From: Callorhinus ursinus
Lineage: Eukaryota; Chordata; Mammalia; Carnivora; Otariidae
Length of the DNA: 64,000 nucleotides
Direction: 5' to 3'
NCBI RefSeq assembly: GCF_003265705.1
Contig: NW_020312788.1
Span: 6,370,553 to 6,434,552 of the forward strand
The notes below the pieces were generated by a model that saw only the letters and a list, made by a program, of their open reading frames with translations, was not told the DNA's origin and did not search any database. Numbering within the stretch: the first letter of the stretch is position 1; each line of letters begins with the position of its first letter. Below, piece by piece: positions 12,901 to 25,953 of the stretch. A program made the translations under genes and the position numbers.

Positions 12901-15272
12901 GTCTCCGTAAACATGATGAGCTGCGTGAGTTAGGACAATGAGGAGCCATTGAAGAACTTTAGTAGCAGAGTGACCCGATTGGATTGGCAATTAACAAGTT
13001 TATTCTGCTAGCAGTATGGAGACTGAATTGGAGGGGGTCCATGGCTAGAGCAAGAGAGATAAGTAGGTGGGTGTTACCACTAGACACTTAGAGCCTCAGA
13101 GCACATCTATGATAAAAACACAAAGAAATCAAATTCAGCTGATCCAGGAGCTCAGAGATATTCTCAGGACTTCTTCCATCTCTTAGCATGGCTTATTCCA
13201 CGTGGACCTCATTTTCCCACAGTCTTTCTCTTTGTGAACAGTAGCAGCTTCATTCTACATCTGTCTAGTAGGAAAGAGGGTCCACTTTATGGTTATGTGA
13301 ACAGATATCCAGACTGCCTCTCTGACTGGTTCTGATTAGGTCATGTGCCTTTCTCTGAAATGACTACTGTCACCAGAGGGGTTCTGGGTGCCGGTTGATG
13401 AGTCTGGATAATAACTATCGGATCTGAGGCAGTGGTACTGGCCCTAAAAATAATGTTGTTGTTGTTTTTTTTAAAAAAGCCCTATTTGTAGCAATTGCCA
13501 ATTTCTTTGGTATCCAAGCTCTTACTGTGGCTGATTTCAAGATGGATGCCTGGCTTGCGGTTCCTGAATGTTTAACAACCCGCTCTTCCAAGCCAGTCCC
13601 CACAGCTCCAGCTCTCCATGGCTGAGCTGACGGCCGAGCTGCCAGAATCAGAAAGACTGATGGTGAGGGAGGCGGTGTGCTCTAAAAGGCAATCAGGATA
13701 TTGTTAGAAGATAGGTAGGTGCCTGGTAGCCAGTCCCCAAGGAAACTTGCCCTGTACCATGCAAAATATACTTTGATGTCATGATTTTATTTTACCTAAG
13801 AATTTTTGAAAGTTCCTGTATCATTTCCTTGAATAACATTTGTAAGCACTATATAATATTCCATTCTAGGAAAATACTATCATTTACCATTCTTTCATTG
13901 TAGAATATTTAGATTGATAGAATTATATATAGTGCCTGCTGGATAGGTCTATGCCTGAAGCCATTTTCCACATTTAGGACGGAGCTGAGATACTTTACCT
14001 ATGTGGAATTACTGAGTCAAAGGAATGGACATTTACTGCTTTTGAATACTTTCCAATAGGTGTACAAAATAATTTTACCAATTTATATCACTTCTATCAC
14101 TGTGAGAGAGAGCAAGTATTTCATCGCACTGTTATTAAGTGTAATTTAAAAAAATTAGAAGGATAGAATTAATACGTCATTTTAATTTGCATTTGTTTGA
14201 ATTACTAAAAATGTTGAAATGTCTATATTTTTGTAACAAGTGTATTTCTTACAGTGAATTTTCTTACCATTTCCCACTGTGTTATGCGTATATGTTGCTT
14301 TTATTATACTATTATGGGTATTTATCTTCTTATAATTAATTAATATAATTAGTGGAATAATTATATGATTAATAGTGGAAATTCTAGCACATAGCACAAC
14401 TTGGTAAATGTTGAGGGGAGTGTTGTGTATGAAATTCTCCCTAATTCTGTGTAATTTCGGGTAACGTTAGCTGCCTTAATAGATAAATACAAATTCACAG
14501 TATGTAAACACAAAGTTTATTTCTTGCTCATGTCCAAGTTCCATGTGGGTATTCTTATTTGGGCAGCTTTCATGTGGTCATGAAGGGACAAAGGCTCCTT
14601 CTGTCCCAAGGCTTTTCTCCCCTCTGGATCCTTGTCATTTCTATTCAGTGGGAGGGTGGCATTAGAGAATGGGGAACAATATGTGGGAGGTCTTTATGGA
14701 CTAGGCCTGAAAGTGCAATATTGAATGTGCTTACATTCCATTGACTAAAACTCAATCCCATGGACACAACTAATTGCAAAGGAAAAAAGAAAAAGAATCT
14801 GGTATACATCTAACCAGTCTTTGCCAAAATTTCCATAACCTGAAATAAATCTTTTCATAAAGGCTGATTCTACTTACTGCTTTTACTACCTGTATATATC
14901 TGGGAATAAACTGACCATATTACTTGGATAAATTACAGGATATAAGTATGGAATGGAACATTTTACATGTTGTTAAGAGATATGTAGCTTTTTAAGAGAC
15001 CAGAATGGTAAAGCAATGACGTCGAATGGTCATTGAACGTCCTCTCATCTAGACACTGAAGAGAAGAGGGTGGAAGTTACTGGACAAAGTGATTTTGACA
15101 GGTGATAAACAAGTCTTAGATAGGCAACATTTATTCAGTGTTTTAGAAGATTTAATGTATAAGATTCCATATAAGGACTCTGTAATCAGCTCAACCAATA
15201 AGTTTGATGACTTACTAGAATGATATTTTTAATAGGATATGTTAGCTCATTTTCTTATTTCTACCTACACAG

Positions 15273-15429
15273 GTAATTAAAGTATACAGTGAAGATGAAA
15301 CCAGCAGGGCTTTAGAGGTACCCAGTGACATAACTGCCCGAGATGTTTGCCAGCTGTTGATCCTGAAGAATCATTACATTGATGACCACAGCTGGACCCT
15401 TTTTGAGCATCTGCCTCACATAGGTCTAG
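15273..15429 (+). CDS. GRB14: GRB14 exon 3: RA domain, first part
   Basis: 157 nt, 52 codons plus one base, starting VIKVYSEDETSRALEVPSD and ending ...EHLPHIGL. The acceptor is a pyrimidine-rich tract ending in ACACAG, the donor is GTAAGG. It encodes residues 109-160 and the first base of Glu161. This is the N-terminal half of the Ras-associating domain, a ubiquitin-like fold that binds GTP-loaded Ras family proteins. Lys140, reported as needed for Ras binding, is present in the run LILKNHY. The exon cannot be the first coding exon because it opens in mid-protein without a start codon. Confidence 0.97.
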
Positions 15430-15917
15430 GTAAGGATACAGAACCATAGTCCACATCATTGCTTTTCTGTTTGTTATAGTTTCATTATATGGCAAAGATT
15501 TTCTTCAGACATAGAAAAATAGAAGAGAATTATGAATAGCCCTTTTCTTTATTTTGGTGTTGGTAGTTGGGAGAAGAATGTAACACAAAATGAAAGTAAG
15601 GGTAGAAATATTACACATTTCCCATACTTCTTTGTTTAAATAATGCGCTATGAGAATTTGGGAGCCAAAACATAAGAGTCCAAATTGATAGATGGATTTT
15701 GTAATAATCTTTGGTAGCACAAGCAACATTTTTTTTTGAGAAGTTAATAAAACAAGCTGTTATTTGAACTACTTTTTGAATTGGTTGTCATGCAGACATG
15801 GGAAGTATCCACACTGGTTCTCTTTAGGGGTGTGTGTACCCTAAAATTTTCTTGAAGAATTAATTAACTCCTCTATATTTTAAAGTCATAAACATAAAGA
15901 GTATTCTTTCAAAACAT

Positions 15918-16111
15918 TTTTTTCAAAGATTTTATTTATGTATTTGACAGAGAGAGACACAGCAAGAGAGGGAACACAAACGGGGGGAGTGGGAGAGGGA
16001 GAAGCAGGCTTCCTGCCGACAGGGATCCCGATGTGGGGCTCGATCCCAGACCCTGGGATCATGACCTGAGCCGAAGGCAGACGCTTAACAACTGAACCAC
16101 CCAGGCGCCCC
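15918..16111 (-). mobile_element. Can-SINE about 0.5 kb after exon 3
   Basis: Minus-strand copy with tail AAAGATTTTATTTATG and head read as CCACCCAGGCGCCCC. Target duplication TCAAAACAT at 15909-15917 and 16112-16120. Confidence 0.93.
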
Positions 16112-16374
16112 TCAAAACATATTTTTTTAAATGCATTTTTTTAAATGCATCTCTGTGTTGTAAAATGTAGAGGGTTTTTCCCCCAATTTTCTTTAATAAG
16201 GTATAAATGATTTTCGTCCTTCTACTAGAGTGCGACAGAATTCGGCACCAGTTTTCTTTCACCTTTTCTTATTTTTACAGATATGAGTGTAAAAAAAATA
16301 TGTTCCCATAATAAGTAATGAAAAGGAAAGGACTTTGTGATGGTAATGCCATTCGATTCTTTGAATTCCATATG

Positions 16375-16800
16375 TGTTTCCTGTGGCTGCTGTAACAAAG
16401 GACCACAAACCTGGGGGCTTACAACAACGAAAATTGATTGTTTCACACTTCTGGAGGCCAGAAGTCTGAAATCAGTATCCCTTGGTTGAAATCAAGGCAT
16501 TGCCAGGGATGCACTTCCTCTGGAGGTTCCAGGAGAGAGTCTGATCCTTGTCTCTTGCAGCTTCTGGGGCCGCTGACATTCCTTGGCTCTGGCAGCCTCA
16601 CTTCAGTCCCTCCCTCTGTGGTCACACTGGATTTCCCTCTTCTGTCTGTGTCAAGTCACCCTCTGCCTCTCTCTTATAAAAATGGTACCGGTTAGAGTTT
16701 ACCCGGATAATCCAGGATAAGCTCTTCATTTCAAGATCCCTTAATCATATCTGCAAAATCCTTTTTTTCCCCCTTCTTATCAAGTAACATTCACAGAAAA
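16375..16800. mobile_element. Old interspersed repeat, family A copy 1
   Basis: TGGCTGCTGTAACAAAGGAC, TTCTGGAGGCCAGAAGTCTG, GATAATCCAGGATAAGCTC and ATCTGCAAAATCC occur in the same order as in four other intervals of this window. This is a widespread mammalian repeat whose family name I cannot fix. Confidence 0.7.
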
Positions 16801-17490
16801 CCTAAATTCTTGAAGATGTGCCATTACCCACCAGTGTGATATGCCGTCTCGCCTTCCTAGGGCAGAAAATGCTCCACATATATTTTCTGCATTGCTGTTT
16901 GTCACTAATTTAACTTCTATTCATGACCATTCATCTCCTAAAAGTATAGCGTTAACTCTCAATAGATAGCTGCCATATTCTAAACTAGTTTTACATATGC
17001 TTGTGAGACCACAGCTCTTAATTAGCATAATATGTAATTACAGTATTTTATACCCTTAATCTTTTTCTTTTGGAGCAGCTTTACATTTTTTTGGTTATAG
17101 TCACTACAGTTTATCACTAACAAATAGCTTGAAGTTTAATAATAAAAATCTACTCTGTAAATCAAGTACCATTTTTTACAGAGACCACAGCAAGTTACAT
17201 TAAGGAGTAAAGTGCACAGGTTCTTTTAATGTGGAGGCTTAAAGTGGAACATGGAGAATTAATTTGAGTTACATACTAAATTTAAACTTTTAGGCATCAA
17301 ATAGAAGTGTATTTCTCCATTACTGTATTTTCTGGAAATGCTGAAATAAAATCAAAGATGTGAGAATATTGTCTCCTGGCTTCATCAACCATGCATTTAG
17401 ACCAAAGGTTATGAGAAGGAAATTGAGTTCCACAGCTTTCTTGTGTTCTTTTTCTTTCCTTTTGTTTTCACTCGGATTATATCTCTTTTT

Positions 17491-17645
17491 AAAGAGATTT
17501 AATTTATTTGATAGAGCATGAGCCTGTGCACACGTGAGTGGGGGAAGGGCAAAGGTGGGGGGACAAGCAGACTGCACTGAGCATGGAGCCGCTGTGGGGC
17601 TCAGTCCCAGGGCCGCCTCACGGACTGAGCCACCCAGGCGCTCCT
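17491..17645 (-). mobile_element. Short Can-SINE copy
   Basis: Minus-strand head read as GAGCCACCCAGGCGCTCC and tail AAAGAGATTTAATTTATT. At about 155 bp it is shorter than its neighbours and looks internally deleted. Imperfect flanking repeats surround it (GATTATATCTCTTT and GATGATATCTTT). Confidence 0.85.
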
Positions 17646-18579
17646 CAGATGATATCTTTAAACAGTAGAAAAATTGCTGACATAGTGCTATCCAAATACT
17701 AATGCGTATTAGATTTACCAGCTTCCATTTCTTTTATTTATTTATTAGCTGCTTTATTTCTGTAAGGATACACTGAAATGTTAGATGATGATAGCTAATG
17801 AATATCTCTGTTTTCCTTACTTATTTTTATTTAATTTCTCTGTTTTAACATAATCTGTTTTTACTTTTGTAGACTACCTTCTTTGTGTGTGTGTGCACCT
17901 AAAAATACATCTTGAGGATTTTTTTTCTTTCACTTTATAGATTCCACAAAAACTAGGAACTCTTCCTGCCTTTTCCTGTTGACTTCCTCACACAGTTTAG
18001 CAGATATTTACTGACTGTTTTATACCAAGCCTATTTTGTTTGTGGATCTTGGGGGTACAGTGTGAACATAATAGACAAAAAACACTGCCCTTGCGAGTTT
18101 GCATACTTCTCGGAAGAGAAAGATACGAGACACATGACTAAAATCTGTAATCCCTTAGGTGATGATAAGTATGGTTTCTCCTGCTCTCTGAAAGTAGAGC
18201 ACGCCTATGAAAACTTTCGTAAGCTGAAATGGTGTAAAGCAAAGAGGCACTTACCATTAATTTATATGGGAAAATATTTGAGCATTCCCAGACCCCAGAA
18301 ATAACCTCTCTTAGCATTTTCGGGTATCTTAGGACACATCTTGCCAATAGATGCACAAAATAAATCAAGATAAAGCACAGATGCTCACAGACAAAATTTA
18401 AAGCTGCGGTGGCTTGTTGCTTGAGAGGCTGAGTGTGGTTCCCTGGAAGGAGCTTGGCAGGACCACTCTCACTGCGGCTCCGTGGTGCACGCGGCCTTTA
18501 TAAGGGCTCACTGCAAAACAAACGCCGAATGGTATTTTCACTTTTCACCTTTTTTGTAAAAACAAAAATCCTCTTTGGA

Positions 18580-18773
18580 TTTTTTTTTTTTTTAAAGATT
18601 TTATTTGAGAGAGCATGAAAGTGAGATTGAGAGAACAAATGCGGGGGGAGAGACAGAGGGAGAAGCAGACTCCCCACTGAGCAGGGAGCCTGACGCGGGA
18701 CTCGATCCCAGGACCCCGGGATCATGACCCGAGCTGAAGGCAGCCGTTTAACCAACTGAGCCACCCAACCCCC
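18580..18773 (-). mobile_element. Can-SINE
   Basis: Minus-strand copy with T-rich tail at 18580-18592 and head read as GAGCCACCCAACCCCCCC. Flanks CTCTTTGGAT and CCCTTTGGAA look like a decayed target duplication. A 149-residue open frame on the minus strand runs through it and is not a gene. Confidence 0.9.
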
Positions 18774-19222
18774 CCTTCCCCTTTGGAATTCTGTTGGTTG
18801 GCAAAAACAGATACTAATGTAGGTCTTTTGTAAAAGCAAAGGAGTGTAATGTGAACTTTTGAAAAGTTGGAGTTGCCTATATTGGGGAGAAAAGGAAGGC
18901 AGGGCAGAAGAGGGAAAGAGCATGCTAGGGGTGAGTGAGAGATGCACTTTAACTAGAGGGATCAGGGAAGGTGTCCCTGAAGCATGATATGGAGGAAAAT
19001 CTTTGTGGCAGCGTGCTTGTGTTCAGGCCACAGCCCGAGGCCAGCGCTTCTGGAGTAAGGTGGGGGGTGATGGAGTGGACTTCAGTAGGGCTACTGCAGA
19101 ACCAGCTTGTGTAGGGTCTCAGAGGCCCCAGAGGGCCTTGACTTTTACACTGAGTAAGAGAGAAAGTGAACGGAGGTCTTTGAGTCAGAGAGCAATATGA
19201 TCCTGATTTAGTTTTGTAAGTA

Positions 19223-19566
19223 CAGTTGACCCTTGAATAACATGGGTTTGAACTCCGTGGATCCACTTATATGTGTGTTTTTTTTTTTAATAAATTCCAT
19301 CCAGTACTATAAATTTATTTTCTCTTCCTTATAATTTTCTTGATAACATTTCTTTTCTCTAGCTTACTTTTGTAAGAATATAGTATCTAGTACATGTAAT
19401 GTCACAATATGTATCAATCGGCTGTGTATGTCATCAGTAAGCCTTCCGGTCGACAGTAGGCTATTTACTAGTAGTTAAGTTCTAGGGGAGTCAAAATTTC
19501 ACACAGAATTTTGGCTGCAAGGGGAGGTCTGCACCCCTATGCTTCACATTGTTCAAGAGTCAACTG
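19223..19566. mobile_element. Tigger-like MITE, both terminal inverted repeats present
   Basis: 344 bp with 5' end CAGTTGACCCTTGAATAACA and 3' end TGTTCAAGAGTCAACTG, which are inverted repeats of each other, flanked by TA at 19221-19222 and 19567-19568. This fits a TcMar-Tigger nonautonomous element; it has no transposase. Confidence 0.85.
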
Positions 19567-20089
19567 TATACTACTCAGAAGGCCAGAATTCAAACTTTTA
19601 GAGGCTAAGCAACTTTGTTTTGCTTCTATATCCAACTACCTGTGGCTTCCTGGATCAATCCTGGCCAGTATGTCATTTCTCCTAGTTGCACATGCCCTGT
19701 TGGACCATCTTCACAGGAGAGTCTACCCTGGTATGAGGTGTGGTATTTGTGAGACCCTGAAGCCTGCTAGGCGAGAACATTGTGACTTGTGGGATAGATG
19801 AGAGTTGAGGGTTTTCTGCACTTGAGGTCACATTCGTGACCACGATAAGCTTAGGAAGGTGTCAGAGACATTTTATGTTGTTAATAAATGTGCTACCATT
19901 GTTGCTTTTGATCCCTTAAAACACGTCACAAATTTACTAAAGTCAGATGGAGGAACATGTGACATTCAAAATATGGTAGGTTTATGGAATCGAAAGTCTG
20001 TTTTCAGAGTGACATTTTCTGTGGCAAAGGAAACTTCAGTCTTAGTAGTAGTTTTAATATGAATGTATGTGTCATAGCTACTGTTAATG

Positions 20090-20300
20090 CGCATCTTACA
20101 TGTGCAAGGCATGGAGTGAGAGGTTGAACATTAATCTTGATAGACTTTCTCATCCCTTAGCCTCACAGCAACCCTGCAAGATGTGTTTTCTAATCTCCCT
20201 TTGACATACAGGAATACAAAGACTCGGTGATGAAATTCCTTGCCTAGAGTCAAGCATTGCTCAAATGTAGGTCCTTTCAGAGTCTAAAGTCTGCATTTTC
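20090..20300 (-). mobile_element. MIR/L3-like relic
   Basis: CTCACAGCAACCCTGCAAG and GGTGATGAAATTCCTTGCC resemble the antisense of a MIR-class element. Confidence 0.5.
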
Positions 20301-21322
20301 CACTGAAGTGAGTTTTTTCTCATGTTCCTGGGATCCCGTAGTTGGTTTGTCTCTTTCTCACTCTCCATCTTTGTCTCTCATCTGTGGTGTGAGAACAAGT
20401 TAAAATTTTGAACCCTCAAAAATATTTTCAGATAAATTTTTCTTCCCAGGGTGGTATTGAAATTACCAGGGTCCAACTGATCTAACCCAGTTCACTTTCT
20501 AACAAGAGCCAGGTATTGCTTTTGGCTGAGCAAGAGGATCTTGTTGGAAATGACTTATCCTTGAATTTGTACGCAACATAAATGGTAATATGACATTTGG
20601 AACTGTGAATACAATATCAATATTTCATCTCTTCTGACAAATAATTATTAATAGTATGCTGCTAGGAATTTTAATAGGCAGACTAAATCATCAGAGGCAG
20701 TGAAACATCCTGATTTTGTTACGAATCTCTGATTTGCCTGACTTGGGATCATGTTATGATGAGGTTCTAGTTTCACACAGCTTTATGGACGTTGAATTTA
20801 AAATATCAGTACCTCAACAAACAATTTGCCCTTCTCTCATATGCTGGTTTGTAACTGGTGTGTTCTAGTTCATGGCCACTGGATGTCACTGTCGTTCCCC
20901 AGATGGAGCCCTCTGTGTTTCTAATCAGCGTGAGGATTGGGCGGGGGGAATGGGGCGGGAGCAGAAACTTCAGTTTTAAGTCCTCTGGAACTTAATGGAA
21001 TCCATGTTTGTCTTGCTCCCATTTTGATTCCTAATTGAAGCCATGGTATGAAGCAGCGGCAATTAACACAATACCTCCAGCGCATACCTATAGACTCCTC
21101 AGGAAGAGGAATTAATTGTATTTTAGTGTCATTGCTGGGGACAGCTGAGAGTTCCATTGTGAATATCATTGTGGAGTGGCTTTAATAAGCAAAATGAATG
21201 ACTGGAGGCTTTTAATGAAACCATTTTTATATGTGCAGCTATACTCACGTGATCTCTTTAAGACAGAAGCGGTGCACAGCGGTGCCAAGGAAACGCTTCA
21301 CTGCTTTGAAGTGGCTCCTTCA

Positions 21323-21506
21323 CTTTTTTCCTTTTTCTTTCTTTCTTTCTCTCTTTCTCTCTCTCTCTCTTTCTCTCTTTCTCTTTCTTTCTTTCTTTCT
21401 TTCTCTCTTCCTTTCTCTTTCTCTTTCTTTCTTTCTTTCTCTCTCTTCCTTTCTTTCTCTCTCTTTCTTTCTCTCTCTCTTTCTCTCTCTCTCTTTCTTT
21501 CTTTTC

Positions 21507-21543
<37 letters not shown>

Positions 21544-21566
21544 TCTTTCTTCTTTCTTTCTTTCTT
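21323..21566 (+). repeat. 244-nt uninterrupted polypyrimidine tract
   Basis: Only C and T from 21323 to 21566, mostly CTTT, CT and CTTTCT units. Six overlapping low-complexity open frames on the two strands come from it and are not genes. Confidence 0.97.
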
Positions 21567-22330
21567 GGCACAAGTGTTTTTCCTTTGTCTGGAGCTGATG
21601 TGTAGTCGTACTTTCAGTGCTGTCTGTAAGCTCCCAGCCATCAGAGTTTCGACCACCCTTATCACCAGCACAAATAATCATGAAGCCGTAGGATATATGG
21701 CATTGGACTTCCTTCTCTACTTAAACTGACCTGAGCTTCGAGGAGTCACGATGTCCTGGTAGCACGCTAAGGCTGGCGGCAGAAACTATGAACCTGTGAA
21801 GAGTGCTTATAACTAAATCTGCCTCCTGGTGCGACTGATTTTTCCTTCTCAGTGTCTCATAGCCTGAGTTTGGGTCTTATCATTTCTCTCCTCAGGGATT
21901 ATTTTAGCCTTGTAATGGGTCCCCTTGACTCCGGTCATATCAAGGTTATCCACGGGAATGCAGACCTGATTCTTCGTGCGTTAGGGTCCGAAGTCCTTTG
22001 CAGGGCTTGTAGCTCCTGTGACCTGCCTACCCCTCCTATCTCCAGCCTTGTGTCTCCCCTCTTCCTCCTCTAAGTTTATACATGAAAGAAGGGCCTGTAG
22101 TTGCCTGCATACACTACAGTTTCTATGCCTTGGTTTCCTTGCTCATGCCATAGGATTCTCAGCGAGTTCTTTGTCATCCATCTTTACCTGGCTATGCCTT
22201 TTCCAAGGCTTACTTGGAATTTTAGTCAAAAATGGTCACAAGGTACAACTGCTAGCCGTTTCCTAAAAATATTATGAAAACCCTCAACTGTCGAAGCTGA
22301 CAGCCAGCTAACCTAGTGCCACAGTCTTAG

Positions 22331-22332
22331 AG

Positions 22333-22363
<31 letters not shown>
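22331..22363 (+). repeat. (GA)n microsatellite
   Basis: GA repeats with one AA interruption. Confidence 0.9.
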
Positions 22364-25111
22364 GCAACTGGAGGCACCCCATGCTCAACCTTATGAAGGA
22401 GAGTCGCCCCTTCCATCGGAGAGCACGTAGGCAGACAGATATGTCTCCTCTAGGTTCCAAGCAGCTGTTCCTTGAGACAATTAGGATACTTGCTGGCACC
22501 ACCATTTCTCATACATCCTTTGGGAAATTGCAAATCCTGAAAATAACAGAAGCACCGGGAGTCAGTGATGAGGTGTGTCCTGGGAGGGGATGTTTCCACA
22601 CGTACATGCTAGACTGGGGTGTGGAAAACAAGCAGATTTGTCCAAGAAATAGATATAAGGCTGTTCAAGCAGGATTATTTACAATATTAATTAGAAAAAT
22701 AAAACCTAATGATATAATAATAGGGGGACGTAATAAATTACAGTACATCCATGGGATATAAGTTATGCAGCTTTTGATCACGTTTTTGGAGTTCTTCCTT
22801 TGAAGACTGATGTGGACAGATATAAGATTTTAAAGCTGATTGATTGAAGGTATATATATAAACACATATACAATGTTTTCTAAGTTTTGCGAAAAATATA
22901 TACAAATACATTCATATAGACCCAGAGAAAAAAATAAGAAGGGAATATACTGAAATGTTAAGTCCTAATTCCTGATTGATAGATTTAAAAATGGATTGTA
23001 ATTGTCCGCTGTTCATGGTTTTCAAATTTCCAATAATGGGAATGTATTATTTTAGAAATCAGAAAAAAGGAAGCAAACACAATTTTAAAAACAAAGAGAT
23101 TTTTAAAGACTGAGACATCTTCCTGAAGCTTCATGTTGGGCCAAGTACCCATCTTCTGAGCTGCTGTTACATTTTCTGCAACTATCTTAATAGTGATCAT
23201 ATTGTTAAAACTAGACAGTAATTCCATGAGAGCTGGAACTCTGTGTATACTTTTTTGTAAGCCAGGGTCTAGAACAAATAAATGGTTTTTGAACTAAACT
23301 GTACCAAACTGTAAGGTACTTATACCGAGCAGTTCAAAGGATGGATTACAATGTACATAGAAGGAAGAGACTAGGAAAAGAAGCCAAAGAAGCAACACGG
23401 GTACCTAGATGGAAATTTGCTCTCAGTCTTTAAAGGATGCATTAGGTAACTTAGAATTTATGGAAGGGGTTTCTAAACTTTTTGAGTATTTATCAATCAG
23501 CTTGAGGTGATGTGTATGCAAATACTTTGCGGAAAAGTAAGGATTTCTATGAATACAAGTTGTGATTGGTGAGTCTAAGTTAATATGAAGACTACTTCAG
23601 TTTGTTGAAGAATGATCTGCAAGGCCTTTACACCCATCAAGCTTAAGTGTCAAGATTTTCCTATTAATTGCACTTATGGAGCTGAATATGGTGCTAGCGA
23701 TTTTTCCAGGTGAGCTCGCTAGTATTAGATAGTTTTCTTAGGTTAAGGAACCTTTCAGAATTGAGCCCTATTTTTATCCTTTGCTTCTCCAGTTTTTGTT
23801 TTGCTTGGTCAGAGGCTGTTCATTTTTATCTGAAAATAAGATTGACAAAATGTATGTAGTTTCTGCCTCGCCCAGAGAAGTACAAGGACCATTTGTCTCC
23901 TGGAGTTTCCTGTAACAAAGGTATACAAAGAATTGTTTTCTGGGCGAATTAGAGGTAAAAGCCACTTTTGTTTCTTCTCTTATCAAGTGATGAGAAGAGT
24001 AGGGACTCAGGTTTCTATTTAAGCCCCACGCTGTACTTTCAGTAGATTCAGCGAAGAAATCCAGGCAGAAGGTCACAGGTGAACAGTTTCCATTCTGGGA
24101 GGATTGAGGGTTTTTAAAAGACTTTGAAGTGAAATCAACAGTTTCAGAAGAAACTTCTTTCCTCTCTTCTCCTTCTCTCTCTCTCTTTTTTTTTTTTAAG
24201 AAAAAATTTCTGGAAATTAAACAGAAAACAGAATTACAGGTAGTTATTATTTGGCCATATTTCGTTGCATTGCTATGACACTTCACGCTGGTCTGTCAGA
24301 AACAAAGATAAAACTTCAAGGGACATGATAAAACTTTTAGTTTTAAGAAAGCTTTTCTTTACTCCTTTGGAGGCTTTTCCCCCTCTTTTTCTCCTTTTTG
24401 GATACTGTTTTGAAGTGATTTAGGAGGGCTTCTCTCTTCTTTTTCTGCCTACATAGAAGTGGTATACAGTCATTGTCATTCACTTTCCAATGCCTGATGA
24501 GTACTGCAGAATGTTTTCTAAGTAGACTTGTATGTGTAAAGTTTTGATAGTATATTTTAATATAGTATTTTATGAAGTCCTTAGGGTCTTAATAAGGTCT
24601 TTAAAAGAATCATGATGAATTTCTGAGAAAGGTACCTAGGGTCATTTATCACATGGTAATCCAAAAAGTATTTGAACTCATTCTGCGTGACAGTTCTTAG
24701 TATCATTGTTTTTGAGAATTGCAGCAGAGAGCCCCCAGTTACAGAATTAATTTGTTTCTTTTTGACATTTAAAACATGTATTATAAGTTACTTAGTAGGA
24801 TCATTAGTTGGTTAAAATCCACTTGGTTTTAGAATGACACTGAAGAGAAAGAATCAGTAGAAAGTTAACTAGAAGCCATCTAGACTAACTAGTATTTTTT
24901 TTTTTTTTTTTTCCCCCATTCTCATGTCTCGGTGATGATGTCCCAGGCCTAGCCTAAGCAAAACAAAGCTGGTCTTCAGCAACTTTTCATCTCCCTTTAC
25001 TCATTCTTCTTTTCCTCTCCAAGTTATCCATCTAGGCATCTTGTATCTTCATGTTGAACTCTCCCCTATTAAAGTCTGTATTTAGTTAGTTACCTTTAAA
25101 AAAAGAAACCA

Positions 25112-25164
25112 GGGGGCACCTGGGTGGCTCAGTCGTTAAACATCTGCCTTAGGCTCAGGTCATG
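25112..25164 (+). mobile_element. Can-SINE head fragment, 3' part missing
   Basis: Only the tRNA-like head is present (GGGGGCACCTGGGTGGCTCA through CTCAGGTCATG), then the sequence switches abruptly to unrelated DNA. The tail is absent, so this is a deleted copy rather than normal 5' truncation. Confidence 0.85.
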
Positions 25165-25953
25165 TGCATCCAATTGGTATAGCAATGTATACATTTGAAA
25201 AGATTATTAATATAATATAATTTTGAAAACCCAGATTCTGTGATAAGGAAATTTTAGCTCCATTACCACAGGAGTGTGTGAGACGAGAACCTGTAGCCGC
25301 ATCTGATCCTCTGGACTTTGCTATTTTACTTCCTTATATGTTATCTGAATTTTCACTAGAATATCCAGAAATCATCTTTGAAGGAATGAAAAATATGTCT
25401 TCTGCTTTCTCACACACTCTAGTTAATCTAGCTTTCTTTGAAGAAATTTTTCTCCTTAAGATTACCAGGATATTTTCCCCATGCTAGTTATGTGTTATTT
25501 AGACATTCAGTACTACAGTTCTGTGAAATTTTCCGTGAATATCGTATGTTATCTTTCCTTTCTAGATTGCTGTGCTGGGCTTAGTTTACATGTAGACTGC
25601 CGCTTGGTTGGTGATCACAAAAGTGCTTTTCATTACACATTTGTCATAACTGTTCAAATACAGCTTGGTTTTTCTGCCCTTTTTTGTTTTATTTCCTTTT
25701 TTGGTACAGCCCAAATTCAAGTGATTTATGTTACTTTCATTTGAGATTAAGATTGATATGATTTGAAATACTGCCCATTATTTTTGTTCCCCTTACACTC
25801 AAAATGTGGTTTTTTAGTTTCACTTAATTAGTAAATATTTATTGAACACATTTCAAAATAAAAGAATTTGGAGCAGTTGAAACATAAGAGCTGCAGGAAC
25901 ATGAGAGAGGATTTTAGTTGATATGGAAAGAATGAGCAGGATATAAATAGGCT

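Larger units (their letters stand above)
1..15272 (+). other. GRB14: GRB14 intron 2, 3' part
   Basis: No coding exon was found here; I looked for the exon-2 peptide (the PSIPNPFPEL region) and did not see it. The interval holds three Can-SINEs (374-561, 3381-3579, 10547-10751), MIR and L2 relics, TA-rich microsatellites near 4150 and 4980, and a poly-T tract near 6990. The rest is AT-rich unique sequence with no recognised feature. No CpG island is visible, as expected if the promoter lies upstream. Open frames here are short and unsupported. Confidence 0.8.

Noticed and set aside
1..15272. Exon 2 or an alternative first exon of GRB14
   Set aside because: No segment matching the expected exon-2 peptide and no CpG-rich promoter-like DNA was found.
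16229..16251. GAATTCGGCACCAG, resembling a cDNA library EcoRI adaptor
   Set aside because: It differs from the adaptor by one base and is embedded in normal intron sequence with no second vector segment, so it is probably coincidence.
18498..18947. 149-residue open frame on the - strand
   Set aside because: Its middle is the translation of a Can-SINE (VAQLVKRLPSARVMIPGSWD), a common artefact in carnivore DNA.
21176..21681. Ser/Phe/Leu-rich and Lys/Arg/Glu-rich open frames of 83-140 residues
   Set aside because: Low-complexity translation of the polypyrimidine tract and its complement.
23774..24286. 170-residue open frame on the - strand
   Set aside because: Contains a low-complexity stretch from a CT/T tract and no recognised domain; likely chance.
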